64,000 nt of DNA. Source: Gymnothorax reevesii (lineage: Eukaryota; Chordata; Actinopteri; Anguilliformes; Muraenidae). The notes beneath the pieces were generated by a model, which did no database searches, had not been told where the DNA came from, and saw nothing but the letters and a program-made list of their open reading frames with translations. The position numbers were made by a program, and so were the translations under genes. The stretch is from contig CM056573.1 in assembly GCA_029721435.1 (NCBI GenBank), forward strand, positions 96,615,947 to 96,679,946. The letters are read 5' to 3'. Shown one piece after another: positions 33,300 through 45,348 of this stretch. Every line of letters begins with the position of its first letter. Position 1 is the stretch's first letter.

Positions 33300-34688
33300 A
33301 ACCCAAAAATTAACGCACCAGCCAGAAGACCGCGCTGAGCCTTTGCCTTCGGCAATTTCCGTCGTTCCACTTTTTAAACTTTTCTCTAGACGTGACGTCC
33401 TATTTTGCTTTGTTGTTAGCGTGCCAGGCTACTGTGTGCTAGCTTACTAAGCAGCCTTGAATGAGCAGCTGTGCTGAGCCAAAGGTGGAGCTTAAACTGC
33501 AGAGGAGTTCCGCTGGGACAAAGAGCCTCGTGCTCAGATGGCAAAGGTCTTAACACATCCAGGTTTTTCATTGAATGTTGGCCGTACCCTAAGGCAAATT
33601 TCAGCAAATTCCCTTAGTGTTTCATTGAACTTTGTCAAACTTTGTACCGTCGTTTACTCACGTTTTGGCTTTCACCAATTTCATGTGGTTAGGTCCAGAT
33701 GCGAGTGGTATGTAGGGGCGTGAGCCTCATGCCGGTTTGTTTCTCCTATTTAGAGTTTTACTCCGTCTTGATGGATCCAAAGTAACTGAGATTAATGTAG
33801 CAACAATTAGAGTAATTGTTTAGATAAACGTTGCTAGTGGGAAGCTCGTCTAGCGTAGTTTATGTCATTTAAAATGCGCAGCAAGTCTTAACGCAGAACG
33901 CTAACCAACACGCCAGCTGCCATGGAACCAGAGGCTTTGGGCAAGTTGATCAGAGAAATTCTCCGTAAGGAGATTAAGACGGCCCTATCACCGATAGAAA
34001 CAACTCTGAAATGCCTTGAGGACTCTTTAAAGGACTGTAACGAAAAAGTGAAAGCTATGAAAGTGTCGGCTCAAATACATGACGCGCGTTTGGCTACGCT
34101 AGAAAAGGATTACGAACAGCTGAAAACTAAGCATGATGGGTGCGTGAAAAGAAAGAAAACGAAGCTAAGAAATTCAATCTGAGAATCCTGGGAATTAGAA
34201 ATAACGCGGAACAGGGTCAACCTACAGCCTTTGCTCAACAACTCCTCCACAAACTCTTTGGGGAAGATACGCTCGGCCCCCCACCATTGGTCAGCGCGGC
34301 TTACCGCACTAGCCCGGTAAGGGATAACCGTGATGGTTGTATCATGGTAAAGATGATCAGCATGGATACAAAAATGAGGATTCGGCGTCTCGCGGCCCAA
34401 AATAGAGGGACGTTGTCCTACAAAGATCAGAAGCTGAGCATCTACCCGGACATCCCGGTGGAATTGCGCAAACAACAAGCAGCATTTAACCCAGTTCACA
34501 GCCTGCTGAGTAAAACTGGGCTAAGATACGGTGTGGCTTACCCGGCGAAGTTGTTGATTACCGTCAATGACATGACCCATACTTTCATTAAAGCAGAGGA
34601 GGTGATGGCTTTCTACGAGAGGATTATTAAACCAACTTTGTCTTTGTTGGTCCCAGGATTATATTCCGGTGAACTTGACTCACGGTAG
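33300..34688 (+). mobile_element. L1-type leader and ORF1, ORF2 absent
   Basis: A leader of about 600 bp precedes an ORF1-like gene. No ORF2, endonuclease or reverse-transcriptase frame follows before the next element. Either the copy was broken after ORF1 or it is an ORF1-only derivative. The 3' border is not defined. Confidence 0.55.
33922..34688 (+). pseudogene. L1 ORF1 protein, second family, one frameshift
   Basis: Starts MEPEALGKLIREILRKEIKT with a coiled-coil N-terminus (ETTLKCLEDSLKDCNEKVKA), shifts frame near 34130-34150 and continues KKFNLRILGIRNNAEQGQPT (RRM signature; compare RRxNLRI in L1 ORF1p), then VMVKMISM-like core and KQQAAFNPVHSLLSKTGLRY with a C-terminal GVAYPAKLLITV. 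It differs clearly from the ORF1 at 10031, so it is another L1 lineage. RNA-binding chaperone by family; this copy is inactive. Confidence 0.75.
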
Positions 34689-35289
34689 GCTAAAATATCT
34701 ATCAACTCAGTCTGCTGACTGACACTGACAACCTATTGTGAGTTGAGTCTACCGGTACTTTATTCTCACTGATTGTTTTTCAATGACAACCCGAAGATCC
34801 AGGCCAATGTAATCCCATGTAGCAGATAATCTCTTGCTGATTTTAAACGTGATTGGTCGGTATTTGTAAGCTATGGACTGTGTTTGTAAACAATGGCCTT
34901 GTTGTTCTCCTCGGTTCACAGGTGAGCGAAGCCTTTAAGAATGTTACTGCGCATACGCGAATGCATACGTTGACGCCCGTGCTGTTGATTTCACGTTGCA
35001 GACTTCTGCTGCAGCAAGAACTCCTTAGTAGAAGTATAGGATAAGCTTTTTAATTTTCTGTCAGGTCAAAGTAATAATAAAAATTGTTTTGGAGTACAAA
35101 TAGGTGGGGCGGATGTTTTGTGACTGTCACTGCTACAGAATTGAAGTGACGTATGAATAATGTACAAATTTATATGTATATATAATTATATGTGTGTATA
35201 TGTGTTATATGTTAAAACTGCAATGAACTCTAGCGGTAAAAATAGCTCTGATTATGGGTTTACTAAATTAGAAATGGTAAATGGTAATG
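34689..35289. other. Unrecognised spacer
   Basis: No conserved frame. Contains a TATATGTATATATAATTATA patch near 35170. Could be 3' sequence of the L1 piece. Confidence 0.4.
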
Positions 35290-36670
35290 TTTGATAAGCT
35301 GCCTAAGAAAGGGTTTGTTGTGTCCTGTGGGTCTCCGTGCCTTTGGTCAGTCAATTTTAGGTTTTTATTATTTTTGTAATGTCCGTTTTGAGTCTGATGT
35401 CTTAGTGTTTCACATTTCATATCTCTCCCGTGTTATTCCAGTCCACGTCTTACCCATGTACTGTCTTTGCTTTCTCCACGGTTGCGTCATCAGTTCGTTG
35501 CAGTTTTTGTCGAAATAGATTGTGACACTATTTCGGGTGATTCAATGGATTCTGGGTTTCAGTCTTCCTTCCGTTCTCGTTTGCTTGCTTCCCCTTACCT
35601 TTGCTATCTTACTAACCCGTACTAACAGTTTGTTGTTTTCTAACATTTACTAACCAAACTAACACTGTGTATATAAGACTAGCGTACTAACGAGCACCCG
35701 GGATTGTATAGCTGCACTTACTAATTGACTAACAATCTCTTAGCAGTCGCCCTGTTCTAGTCTCCGCCTCTTGCTTTTGTTTAACTTGCTTTGCTGTACT
35801 TTCTGCAGACCCTCTGCATTTATCTTACCTGTCCTGCTTCTCATTCTATGCACTTAGGAGTCTTTTATTCAGTTTATTTATCCCATCTTTGGGAGTGTCT
35901 TGTGATCCTTGTCTGTGTGTTAATGTTTTCTGTTTCATGTAATTAGGTTTCCCTCGTATTCCACCCCTTGTTAATTATATTATCTTCTGCACCTGTGTTT
36001 GTCCATGCCCCCGCCCAATAAATGTTTCCTGCCAGCAGTCAGTTTCAGATCTGACTTCATATCACACGCTTCCGCACCACTCCTTGCCCCCGCTCATGTT
36101 CTCTCTGGTCCCCATTACTCTCTCTGTATTCTTTCCCATTTGCCTTGATGCCCCATCCTAGCCTGCCCTTGCCTGCCGTGTTCCTGAGCCTGCCCCCGTC
36201 TGAGTCTGCCCCCGCCTGCTGTGATCCCGAGCCTTCTTCCCGCCAGCTGTGCCTCCTGAGTCAGCTACCTGCCAGCTGTGCCCGTCGCCTAGTCCTGTCT
36301 GCACCTCCTGATGTATCGGAGCCTCCTGATGTTCCCGAGTCGTCCAAGTCTGCCCCCCGCCTGATGCTTTCCCGGCCCGTCGTCTCGTCATGTGCCTGCC
36401 CTCCGCCTGATGTCGCCAAGCCTCCTGCTGTTCCCGAGTCTGCCCCAGTCTGTTCCCGAGTTAGTTTTGAGTCCTGAGTTTCTCTCCCCGTTCAGTGCTG
36501 TTGCACGGTGGTTATGTTGGCCTGTGTGCCTCGTTTTTCCCTCCCGAGATTTTTAGCTTTATTAATAAATTATTTTTGATCTTCCCTGCATGTGGCGTCT
36601 CTCCCCCTTGTTTCCTTGTTCCGAGTCTGTGTTCCGAGTTTCCTAGTGTCTTCCCCAGAAATCGTAACAG
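35290..36670 (+). mobile_element. LTR-like / C-rich repeat block
   Basis: T- and C-rich leader, CCCAATAAATGTTTCCTGCC at about 36015 and a second TTATTAATAAATTATTTTTG at about 36559 followed by GTAACAG. 36150-36480 is a degenerate C-rich array of CCTGATGTTCCCGAGTCTGC-type units. The pattern suits fish LTR/U3-like sequence, but no flanking duplication was seen. It adjoins the LINE that starts at about 36679. Confidence 0.35.
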
Positions 36671-36678
36671 GGCTAAGA

Positions 36679-39600
36679 ATGGCCCACCTAAATATTTGTA
36701 GTATCAGAAATAAACTAACTGAAGTAGCTGATGTACTGCTGGTAAATAATTTGCATGTATTGGCAGTGTCAGAAACTCATTTAGATGCCACTTTTGAGGA
36801 TTCACCATTGATGATCAACGGATATAACATCAGAGGAAAGATAGGAATGCATATGGTGGAGGGTTTGCTTGTTATATACAGTCACATACCCATTCAAGTT
36901 AGGCATGACCTGATGACACCTGATATTGAAGTTCTTTGGTTACAGATGCATCTGACACATCTTAAACCTATGTTAATAGGGTGCTGTTATAGACCCCCCA
37001 ACTCTAATAGCCTATATTTAGAATTTGTAATATGCTTGTTCAAGTGAGTAGTAGTACTTATGAATTTTACTTCTTGGGTGATTTGAACATAGATTGGAAT
37101 TCATCTAGCTGTCCAATGAAAACTAGGTTAATGGATACATTTGGTGCTTGTGGATTGTCACAGGTTATGAAGAAACCTACCAGAATAAGCTGGAAGAGTG
37201 ATGGTATTAGAGTTCTACTTGCATTGATTACATCTATGTAAATTCACCTGAGGTTTTTTATACAGCTATATCTGTCCCTATGGGTTGCAGTGACCATAAC
37301 CTTGTAGCTATAGTTAGGAAAGCAAAGGTCCCAAAGCCTGGTGTGAAAATACAGAAGATTACTCAACCATTTAAATCAAGACAATTATGTAAGAGATACA
37401 AAGAATGCTGATGGGTCTGAGGTGTTCCTAATGCCAGATCCAGAGGAAGCACTTCAGGCTTTCAATAAAATACTTATGCCCCTACTAGAAAGTTTACGGT
37501 AAGGAATGCCGACACCCCATGGCTGGATGTGGAATTAAAAGAACACATGTAAGAAAGGGATCGTGCAAAACGCTCGGCAATATCTTCTGGTCTTACATCT
37601 GATTGGCAAGTTTACCGTAAGATGAGAAATTTTGTCTATAAATTGAACAAAAAGAAAAAGAAAGAAGTGTAGTTTTGAATTCAGTCAGGTTAGTGTTGCT
37701 AAATTGAACTAATGTTGATGACTTGCAAGGATAAACCACCGGGGGTTGATGATATTGATGGTAGAATCCTCAAACCCATCATTGCATTGATCGCTCCTGT
37801 GGTCCCACATATTATCAATCAATGTTTCAAGGAAAATAAATGTCCACAAACATGGAAGATAGCTAAAGTTGTGCCCATACTCAATAATAATAGATTACCT
37901 TTTTCAGAAACCAACAGTTGACCTATTATTCTAATGCCAATTTTAAGCAAAATAATGGAAAAAATTGTGTACGAACAAATTCAGTTTTACTTTACCAATA
38001 ATAATCTATTGACAAATTTTCAGCGTTCTACGGCTACTGCTCTTACACAGATGGTCGACGACTGGTTACGGGAATTGGAACATAAAAATATTGTAGGCGC
38101 AGTATTATTAGATTTTTCTGCAGCTTTTGATATTCTTAACCATGACCTATTATTGGAAAAAAATGAATTATTATGGTTTTACGCAGTCTGTTTCATCCTG
38201 GATCAACAGCTATTTAAGTGAGAGGAAACAATTAGTTTACTTTAATGGAAGCTGTTCAAACATTCTAGATGTGAAGCATGGGGTGCCTCAGGGCAGTTGC
38301 CTGGGGCCACTCCTTTACTCCATTTTCAATAATGACCTTCCATTAGAACTAGAGAAAGCTTGTATCTCAATGTATGCTGATGACTCAACAGTTTATCTGG
38401 CTGCAGCTGTTAGACTGGATAAATAATAATAAGCTCATTTTAAATGTGACTAAAACTAATTGTATAGTTGTTGGTACAGATCACTCAATGTGGTCTAAGC
38501 CAAAGCTTAATCTTATTTTAAATAATATGGTGATTAATCAAGTAGAGGAAGTTCAATTGCTGGGAGTCATCATTGACAACAAGTTATCATGGAACACACA
38601 TATACAAATGGTGGTGACTAAAATGGGAAATGCCTTAGCACTGGTTAAAAGATGCGCAAAATATCTAAACCAACAACTTCTTAAACAACTGATTAAAGCC
38701 TTGGTCCTATCTTAGTTGCACTATTGCCCTATAATATGGTCCACTACGTCAAAGAGCAACATTATGAAATTGCAGCTGGTCCAGAATAAAGCAGCACGAG
38801 TTGCCCTATCCTGTGAATGGAGAACCAATGTATCCAAAATGCATGAATTGTTACGTTGGTTAGATGTGAAAAATAGATTATTGTATTTATTAATAATTTT
38901 TATCAAGAATGTCATTACTTCAAAATTTCCTGCCACTATTTATGATAAATTGTCTTTCAGTTCTGAGGTACACCATAATTCAACTAGACATGCTGTTGAA
39001 GGCTGTTTTACCCTACCAAAATCCAAGACCTTGACTCAGCGTACAGTGACATATAGAGCAATGCAACAGCAGAATCTGCTTTCCTATTCTCTTACTCAAT
39101 TAAATCTTAGCAGTTTGAAAAAACAGCTAAAAATCTATCTTCTAAATATGAATATTGGTCATTGATGTTCTTTATGATATCAAAGTTAATGAATGGTAGA
39201 TGTTTTGTCTGTGCTCTGCCTGGCTGCTCATGCTTGGTGACCTGAACTTGCTACACAGGAGGGCTCAGGTATTAAGGCTGATGCTGCCGGGTCCTTGCTG
39301 TTGGGTTGGGTGCGGGTCGGCATGGGTGAGCAGCAAGGCATTGTTGATGTGCGAGTCCTTATTTATTTATGATTTGAAAATATATTGTGTGTTTTTCTTT
39401 TTTCAGTTGGGTATAATTGCAGTGTTTGTCTTATGTTTTGTCTGTATTTTTCTGGTTATCCTGTTTTGCATGATATACGATTATTATGTAAAGTCTGTGT
39501 GCTGTCGTTATATGATGTAGTGTATGCTGTGTCATGTAGGCACATGTGTGCATATTTCTCATGTTTATTTGTGTTATGATGTTGTATTGTGTTACTATGA

Positions 39601-39681
39601 ATAATTATAGACCCCAGGAAGAATAGCTGCTGCTTGCAAAAGCTAATTGGGGATCTAAATAAAACAAACAAACAAACAAAC
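36679..39681 (+). pseudogene. LINE with APE and RT, ends in (AAAC)n
   Basis: L2/Rex1/I-group non-LTR retrotransposon, clade not settled. Endonuclease: MAHLNICSIRNKLTEVADVL, VSETHLDATFEDSPLMINGY, LIGCCYRPPNSNSLYLE, FLGDLNIDWNSSS. Reverse transcriptase: KDKPPGVDDIDGRILKPIIA, MPILSKIMEKIVYEQIQFYF, GAVLLDFSAAFDILNHDLLL, KHGVPQGSCLGPLLYSIFNN, ACISMYADDSTVYLAA. C-terminal: KLQLVQNKAARVALSCEWRT. The frame shifts at about 37030, 37260-37710, 38150 and 38400 and has stops near 37921 and 38713. The 3' end AGACCCCAGGAAGAATAGCT ... GGGGATCTAAATAA followed by (AAAC)n is a common fish LINE tail. Nearly full length but inactive. Confidence 0.75.
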
Positions 39682-40059
39682 GTGGGCCGTTGGAAATCTC
39701 CATCTCAGAACATATACTGAAAGATATTTGTTCAAAAAATGACTACAAATTCAAACAAATTATTTTTTTAGTCATCAGGAAAATATATCAGCTTCAATGT
39801 GCATTGATAAGCACATGATTATAATCATTGGTGACACTTTGTGGGGCCCCAGAATGGGTGGCCCCTCCCAAAAACTAAAAAATGTAAAAAAACATCATTT
39901 TTTGTCATCAAGAAATTGCAGGTTTCACTGGTGGATTCATGAACCCCATGAGGTGGTTTATCAATGCTGAAAATTATTTTGAATTTGGTGGTTTGGGCCA
40001 GAAAATGGCCTTAATGGGACTCCACCTTTTGGGATTATTGGTGAATCTGTGTAGGGGAA
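39682..40059. other. No gene recognised
   Basis: AT-rich spacer between the LINE and the Gypsy gag remnant. Nothing assigned. Confidence 0.5.
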
Positions 40060-40620
40060 CAAGGACTGGATGAAGTGTGAGGAAAGTTTGGGACACTTTT
40101 TCTTAGCCAAAGGGATTTCTGAGGAGGCTAAGAAGCACTCAATTCTCCCGAGTGTGCGTGGAGTGAAGACTTATAAGCTAATACAAAACTTAGCCACACC
40201 ACGGAAACCAGGAGAGATTTTAAACGCAGAACTGGTCAAGCTTGTGGGTAACCACCACTATCCAAAAACATCCATGAGAGTCCAATGGTTCAAATTTTAA
40301 AGCCATTTAAGGAAGTCAGATCAGTCTGTAGCCAACTTTGTGGCCAAGCTGTGGCAGTTTCTCGAGCATTGTGATTTCATTGCAGTGTTTGAAAACATGC
40401 TTCATGATGGGCTAGAGTGCGGCATTTACAAGCACGCTATGCAGCGTCGCCTGCTGCGAGAAGCTTTACCTCTGACATTCAAGAAAGCCTTTGAGATTTC
40501 CTAAGCATTGAAGATGGCTGAAAATTATGCCAAAGACATTCAGCAAGGTAATGTGCGGTACAGACAGTGAAAGTGCACCAACTCAGGGAAGAGACGGGTA
40601 AAAAGCCTGTTAAAAATGTA
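40060..40620 (+). pseudogene. Gypsy gag remnant
   Basis: KGISEEAKKHSILPSVRGVK, YKLIQNLATPRKPGEILNAE, then after a stop (40298) QSVANFVAKLWQFLEHCDFI and LECGIYKHAMQRRLLREALP fit the retrotransposon gag domain of Gypsy elements. The zinc knuckle is not visible. Protease and polymerase follow after an insert of about 680 bp holding a SINE and a second repeat. Confidence 0.75.
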
Positions 40621-40624
40621 AAGC

Positions 40625-40810
40625 ACTTACTCGGTTAAAGCATCATATTGCAAAGCAAAGATGACAATCATGGTGCGGGTTTAAGCCCCGGTCGTACCAA
40701 CCGGCAGTGGTCGGCAGCTTTTTCAGAGTAGCGCACAATTGACTATTGCGCTACAGGGATACAAATTGGGAAGGAACTGCCAGGAAGAGTAAATAAAATA
40801 GTCACTTTGT
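40625..40810 (+). repeat. tRNA-derived SINE
   Basis: Head with TTACTCGGTTAAAGCATCAT (A-box-like) and GGTTTAAGCCC at 40678-40688 (B box), then CGGTCGTACCAACCGGCAGT and a body ending AGAGTAAATAAAATAGTCAC. Inserted between the gag and protease parts of the Gypsy remnant. Confidence 0.6.
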
Positions 40811-40934
40811 TCGTTGCTTAAGGGCCTCCTGCTGGCGAGCTGGGCACTCGTCAGGAAGATTCAATGCTTGTTCATGTTCGGGTATCCTCCGTCCTCGTTC
40901 TGAACTTGCGAAGGGTTCAACCAATGAATGTACC

Positions 40935-41084
40935 CTGTATAAGAAGCAGCAGGCTAACAGGCGCGTGCTTAGAAGGAGAGCCGCGAACTCTCTTCACTCT
41001 CCTGAGTTGGCAGCAAGGGGTCGCATATGAGCAAGTCTTGTACATAGTTTCCCACTTGGGCATTCCAGATTCGGGTGGGATTTA
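40935..41084 (-). repeat. Short interspersed repeat, copy 1
   Basis: On the minus strand AATCCCACCCGAATCTGGAA, TATGTACAAGACTTGCTC and CCTTGCTGCCAACTCAGGA match the plus-strand copy at 57648-57781 over about 130 bp. Confidence 0.75.
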
Positions 41085-41298
41085 CCAAATTTTTAAAAAA
41101 TGCAACGCTGGTGGAATGTTTTTGGTGTGCGGGTTCGCTGAATGAAATTCTTTGTAAATTTCTGTCACACTTGTAGAAAAAAGTGCCATTTAGCAAAAAA
41201 ATGCAGAAGTTCAAAGGGGCAGGGGTAAAACTCAGCAAGCTTAAGCAGCAACACATTACCAACAGGAAGATGTCAAAGAGGTAACGTGTGCCTACAAC

Positions 41299-42600
41299 AT
41301 GTCCAGAGTAGAAACAGACAAGGAACCTCCAGAGGCCCATTATACTTCAGTCACCATCAGCTGGCAGGACATTAAGTTTGAGATTGATTTGAGTGCCACT
41401 GCATTGTTTATCAGTGAGGCAACCTACAGGACAACATTGGGGTCTGATCAGCCAGCTATTAGCCAGTCCAAGCTTAAACTCAAAACCTATACTGGGTACA
41501 CCAACCCTCATTTAGGGGTTTTAGACGTGAATATTGCTGCTGAGGGCCAGAAGGCTAGAGCCAGGCTGGTGGTTGCTAAGGGCAGTGGGCCAAGTCTTTT
41601 GGGCTGCAAGTGGCTTTGTAAAGTCAAACTGAAAAGGCATGATATTAAGTATGCTTGCACAACAGACGCAACAGAGGACATCATGCAGCAGTACAGTAAC
41701 GTTTTCAGGTAGGAGCTGGGTACATTCAAGGGCGTCACAGAACAACTACATGCTGACTGAGGGGGCCCACCACAGTTTTTAAAGCCCAGGTCAGTTCCCT
41801 ACACCATGAAGGGTAAAGTAGAGGAGGAGCTGGAATGCTAACAGAGGCTGGGCATCATTGAATCAGTCCAGTTTTCAAGGTGGACGGCTCTTATTGTTCC
41901 AGCTTTTCAGGAGAATAATATGGTAAGGATATGTGGGGACCATAAGCTTACCATATATCAGGTTTCTACGCTGGAAGAGTACCCATTGCCACGGTTGGAC
42001 AACCTGTTTGCGATCCTAACAGGTAGTAAACGTTTCAAGAAGCAGGACATGTGCCATGTCTACCAGCAGTTGCTACGAGGATTCAGAGGAGTACGTCACT
42101 ACGAACACTCATAAGGGCTTGTTAAAATACAACTGGCTGGTGTTTGGTGTGGTATCAAGCCCCAAATGACAATGGACACTTTGCTGCAGGGGATCCCACA
42201 TGTGGCCGTGTATCTGAGCGATATTCTGATTACAGAGGCTTTGGAGGCGAAGCATCTGGCTAACTTGGCTGAGGTGCTAAAAAGACTCTCAGATGCAGGG
42301 CTGCGCCTAAAACAAGGTAAATGGGTGTTCCTGGCTGAATGCGTGACATACCTAGGGCACAAGATCACAGCAGAGGGTCTCTGTCCAGTGGAATACAAGG
42401 TGAGAGCTATCAAGGAGGCCTGGAGCCCCAGGAGCGTCCATGAACTCAGATGCTTTTTGGACATGATAAATTATTATGGAAAGTTTCTGCCTGAACTGTC
42501 AAAGGTTTTGGCCCCACTGTACAAGCTGCTGCAGTCGACACTAAGTGACAGTGGGGTGAGGAGCAGGAAGAAGCTTTAATGGAAGTGAAAGAGCTCATCT
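41299..42600 (+). pseudogene. Gypsy protease and reverse transcriptase remnant
   Basis: Aspartic protease region: ISWQDIKFEIDLSATALFIS, LKTYTGYTNPHLGVLDV, KGSGPSLLGCKWL; the DTG triad has become DLS. After stops near 41710 and 41838 the polymerase reads GIIESVQFSRWTALIVPAFQ, VRICGDHKLTIYQVSTLEEY, PLPRLDNLFAILTGSKRFKK, then HVAVYLSDILIT, where YLDD has become YLSD (42211), and KQGKWVFLAECVTYLGHKIT, LRCFLDMINYYGKFLPELSK. Domain order (protease, RT, later integrase) is that of Gypsy. It breaks off near 42600 and resumes at 45770. Confidence 0.85.
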
Positions 42601-42722
42601 ACTCAGAAAAGATGGTTGTTCATTTGAAAATATGGATTATAGTGATGATGAGTTCGGCACAACAGTTGCATTTCAGCATTTAAAAAAAAGCGAGGACATA
42701 CAAAAAGAGAAGGCCAATGTTA

Positions 42723-42976
42723 TTCGCACTTATACCTGTGGCCAATGCTGAATTTTTTTCTTGGCCACAGTTATAAGTGCGCCAGTTGATGACCATTCCA
42801 ATGCACTTAGAAAGTACTGCTTAAAATAAGTTTGGCCAAGAAAAAATTTTTAGCTTTGGACACACTTAAAATAAGTGTGGGCAATGGAGCAAAGTGCATC
42901 TTGGCCACACTTATAAGTACGTCTAATGTGAATTTCGATAAATTTTTGTGCTTTAACGCACTTAAATAAGTGCGAA
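42723..42976. mobile_element. 254-bp palindromic MITE
   Basis: Starts TTCGCACTTATACCTGTGGC and ends AAATAAGTGCGAA, flanked by TA on both sides. The terminal motif CACTTATAAGTGCG or close variants occurs about six times inside (near 42767, 42812, 42865, 42902, 42955), each a near-palindrome. Confidence 0.6.
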
Positions 42977-43023
42977 TAGTCACTTCGAAAAAAGAAAAGG
43001 CCGAGAATTTGGAGCCGTCCATC

Positions 43024-43248
43024 GCAGTGGCGTAGCCCAAACTTAGAATTGGGTGGGCACTAAACATCTCTTTAAAACATTTATTCGTTCTGACTCAATC
43101 GCAGTCATTTTATTCTAATTAACTATAAATTTAATCCAAAAACATTCATTTGGACGCGCAATTTTGTGCATTTCAAATCAGTGGCGTAGCCACACCTGAA
43201 AAGTGAGTGGCCACACAACATTGCTTTACTGCAATTATTATACCTAAC
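43024..43248 (+). repeat. hAT-like non-autonomous repeat, left of the LINE
   Basis: CAGTGGCGTAGCCCAAACTT starts it and CAGTGGCGTAGCCACACCTG recurs at 43181. CAGTGGCGTAGC is a frequent terminal motif of hAT-type repeats in fishes. A diverged copy is at 62205. The segment CATTCATTTGGACGCGCAAT (43144) occurs inverted at about 45615-45645 beyond the LINE. Confidence 0.5.
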
Positions 43249-45336
43249 GCTGGCGGAGGAGGAAGCTGGACAGACGTGGTGGCCCAAACGTGTTGTGAGG
43301 GTCTGTTAGGAATGTCTAGCGGAACCCTCTGTCAGAGGGGTTTTCAACTTTCACCTCCAGGAGAGCTTTGACCAGATCCTAATGGAGGCTGGAGACATTG
43401 AGTCTGAATGGACCATGTTCTCCACCTCCATTGTTGATGCGGCCATTAGAAGCTGTGGCCGCAAGGTTTCCGGCGCCTGTCGTGGCGGCAACCCCCGCAC
43501 CAAGGGATGCCGTCAAGCTGAAGAAGGAGTCCTATCAAGCTTGGTTGGCTCATGGGACTCCTGAGGCAGCTGACAGGTACCGGCATGCTAAGCGTGCTGC
43601 AGCCCAAGTGATGGCAGCAGCAAAAACTTGGGCATGCAAAAAGTTTGGGAAGGCCATGGAGGAGGATTATCGGTCAGCCCCAAAGAAATTCTGGCAAACC
43701 GTCTGGCGCCTCAGAAGGGGAAAGCAGTGCCCTGCCAACACTGTTTACAGTGGACCGACACGCCTTCCATAGAGGAAGCAGAGGCTGGGGACCCAGAGGC
43801 TGATTCATCCATCACTCGGGCTGAAGTCACTGAGGTATTTCGGAAGCTCCTTGGTGGCAAGGCACCGGGGGTGGATGAGACCCGCCCTGAGTGCCTGAAG
43901 TCTCTGGATGTTGTAGGGCTGTCTTGGTTGACACGCCTCTGCATCGCGTGGCAGTCGGGGACAGTGCCTCTGGACCAGCAGACTAGGTAGTAGTCCCTCT
44001 TTTTAAGAAGGGGGACCGGAGGGTGTGTTCCAACTATAGGGGGATCACACTCCTCAGCTTCCCGGGTGAAGTCTATTTTAGGGTGCTGGAGAGGAGAATT
44101 CGGCCGATAGTCGAACCTCGGATTCAGGGGGAACAATGCGGTTTTCGTCCTGGTCGTGGAACACTGGACCAGCTCTATACCCTCCGCAGGGTCCTTGAGA
44201 GTTCATGGGAGTTTGCTCAACCAGTTCACATGTGTTTTGAGGACTTGGAGAAGGCATTCGACTGTGTCCCTCGTGGCATTCTGTAGGAGGTGCTTTGGGA
44301 GTATGGAGTCCGGGGCCCTTTACTAAGGGCCATGCGGTCTCTATATGACCGGAGCAGGAGCTTGGTTCGCATTGCCGGCAGTAAGTCAGACCTGTTTCCG
44401 ATTCATGTTGGACTTCGGCAGGGCTGCCCTTTGTCACTGTTTCTGTTCATTATTTTTATGGACAGAATTTCTATGCACAGCCAGAGGGCGGAGGGAGTCC
44501 GGTTAGGGGACCACAGGATCTCATCTCAGCTTTTTGCGGATGATGTTGTCCTGTTGGCTCCTTCGAACCAGGACTTTCAGCATGCACTGGGGTGGTTTGC
44601 AGCCAAGTGCGAAGCGGCTGGGATGAGAATCAGCACCTCCAAGTCCGGGGCTATGGTTCTCGACCGGAAAAAGGTGGCTAGCCCCCTCCGGGTTGGAGGA
44701 GAGCTCTTGCCTCAAGTGGAGGAGTTCAAGTATCTTGGGGTCTTGTTCACGAGCGAGGGAAGGATGGAGCGTGGGATTGACAGACAAATAGATGCAGCGG
44801 CAGCAGTAATGCGGTCGTTGTACCGATCTGTTGTGGTGAAGAAGGAGCTGAGTCGAAAGGCAAAGCTCTCGATTTACCAGTCAATCTACGTTCCTACCCT
44901 CACCTATGGCCATGAGCTCTAGGTCATCCGAAAGAACGAGATCTCGGGTACAAGCGGCTGAAATGGGTTTCCTCCGCAGAGTGGTGGGCCACTCCCTTAG
45001 AGATAGGGTGAGAAGCTCTGTCACCCAGGAGGAGCTCAGAGTAGAGCTGCTGCTCCTCCACGTCAAGAGGAGCCAGTTGAGGTGGCTCGGGCATCTATAT
45101 CGGATGCCCCCTGAACGCCTTCCTGGGAAGGTGTTCCGGACATGCCCCACCGGGAGGATGCCCCGGGGAAGACCCAGGACACGCTGGAGGGACTATGTCG
45201 CTCGGCTGGCCTGGGAACGCTTCGGGATAGCCCCAGGAGAACTGGAGGAAGTGCCCAGGGAGAGGGAAGTCTGGGCATCTTTGCTTAGACTGCTACCCTC
45301 GCGACCCGACCCCAGATAAAGATGATGGATGGATGA
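43249..45336 (+). mobile_element. RTE-like LINE with 12-bp target duplication
   Basis: ATTATACCTAAC is present at 43237-43248 and again at 45337-45348, directly after the GATGGATGGATG-type 3' end. The 2,088-bp element is 5' truncated. The clade call (RTE-like) rests on the C-terminus and the short 3' UTR with a simple repeat and is not firm. Confidence 0.85.
43382..45319 (+). pseudogene. Reverse transcriptase of the RTE-like LINE, lightly broken
   Basis: Readable order: EVTEVFRKLLGGKAPGVDET, LFKKGDRRVCSNYRGITLLS, GEQCGFRPGRGTLDQLYTLR, VHMCFEDLEKAFDCVPRGIL, VGLRQGCPLSLFLFIIFMDR, SSQLFADDVVLLAPSNQDFQ, LPQVEEFKYLGVLFTSEGRM, KLSIYQSIYVPTLTYGHEL and the C-terminal RSQLRWLGHLYRMPPERLPG with GRPRTRWRDYVARLAWERFG. 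Breaks: a frameshift between 43570 and 43630, and stops at 43988-43993, 44284 (CTGTAGGAG) and 44920 (CTCTAGGTC). Catalytic FADD is intact. The few lesions agree with a fairly recent insertion. Confidence 0.85.
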
Positions 45337-45348
45337 ATTATACCTAAC

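Noticed and set aside
36145..36477. 110-codon proline/serine-rich open frame
   Set aside because: Product of a degenerate C-rich tandem array; no conserved domain or start context.
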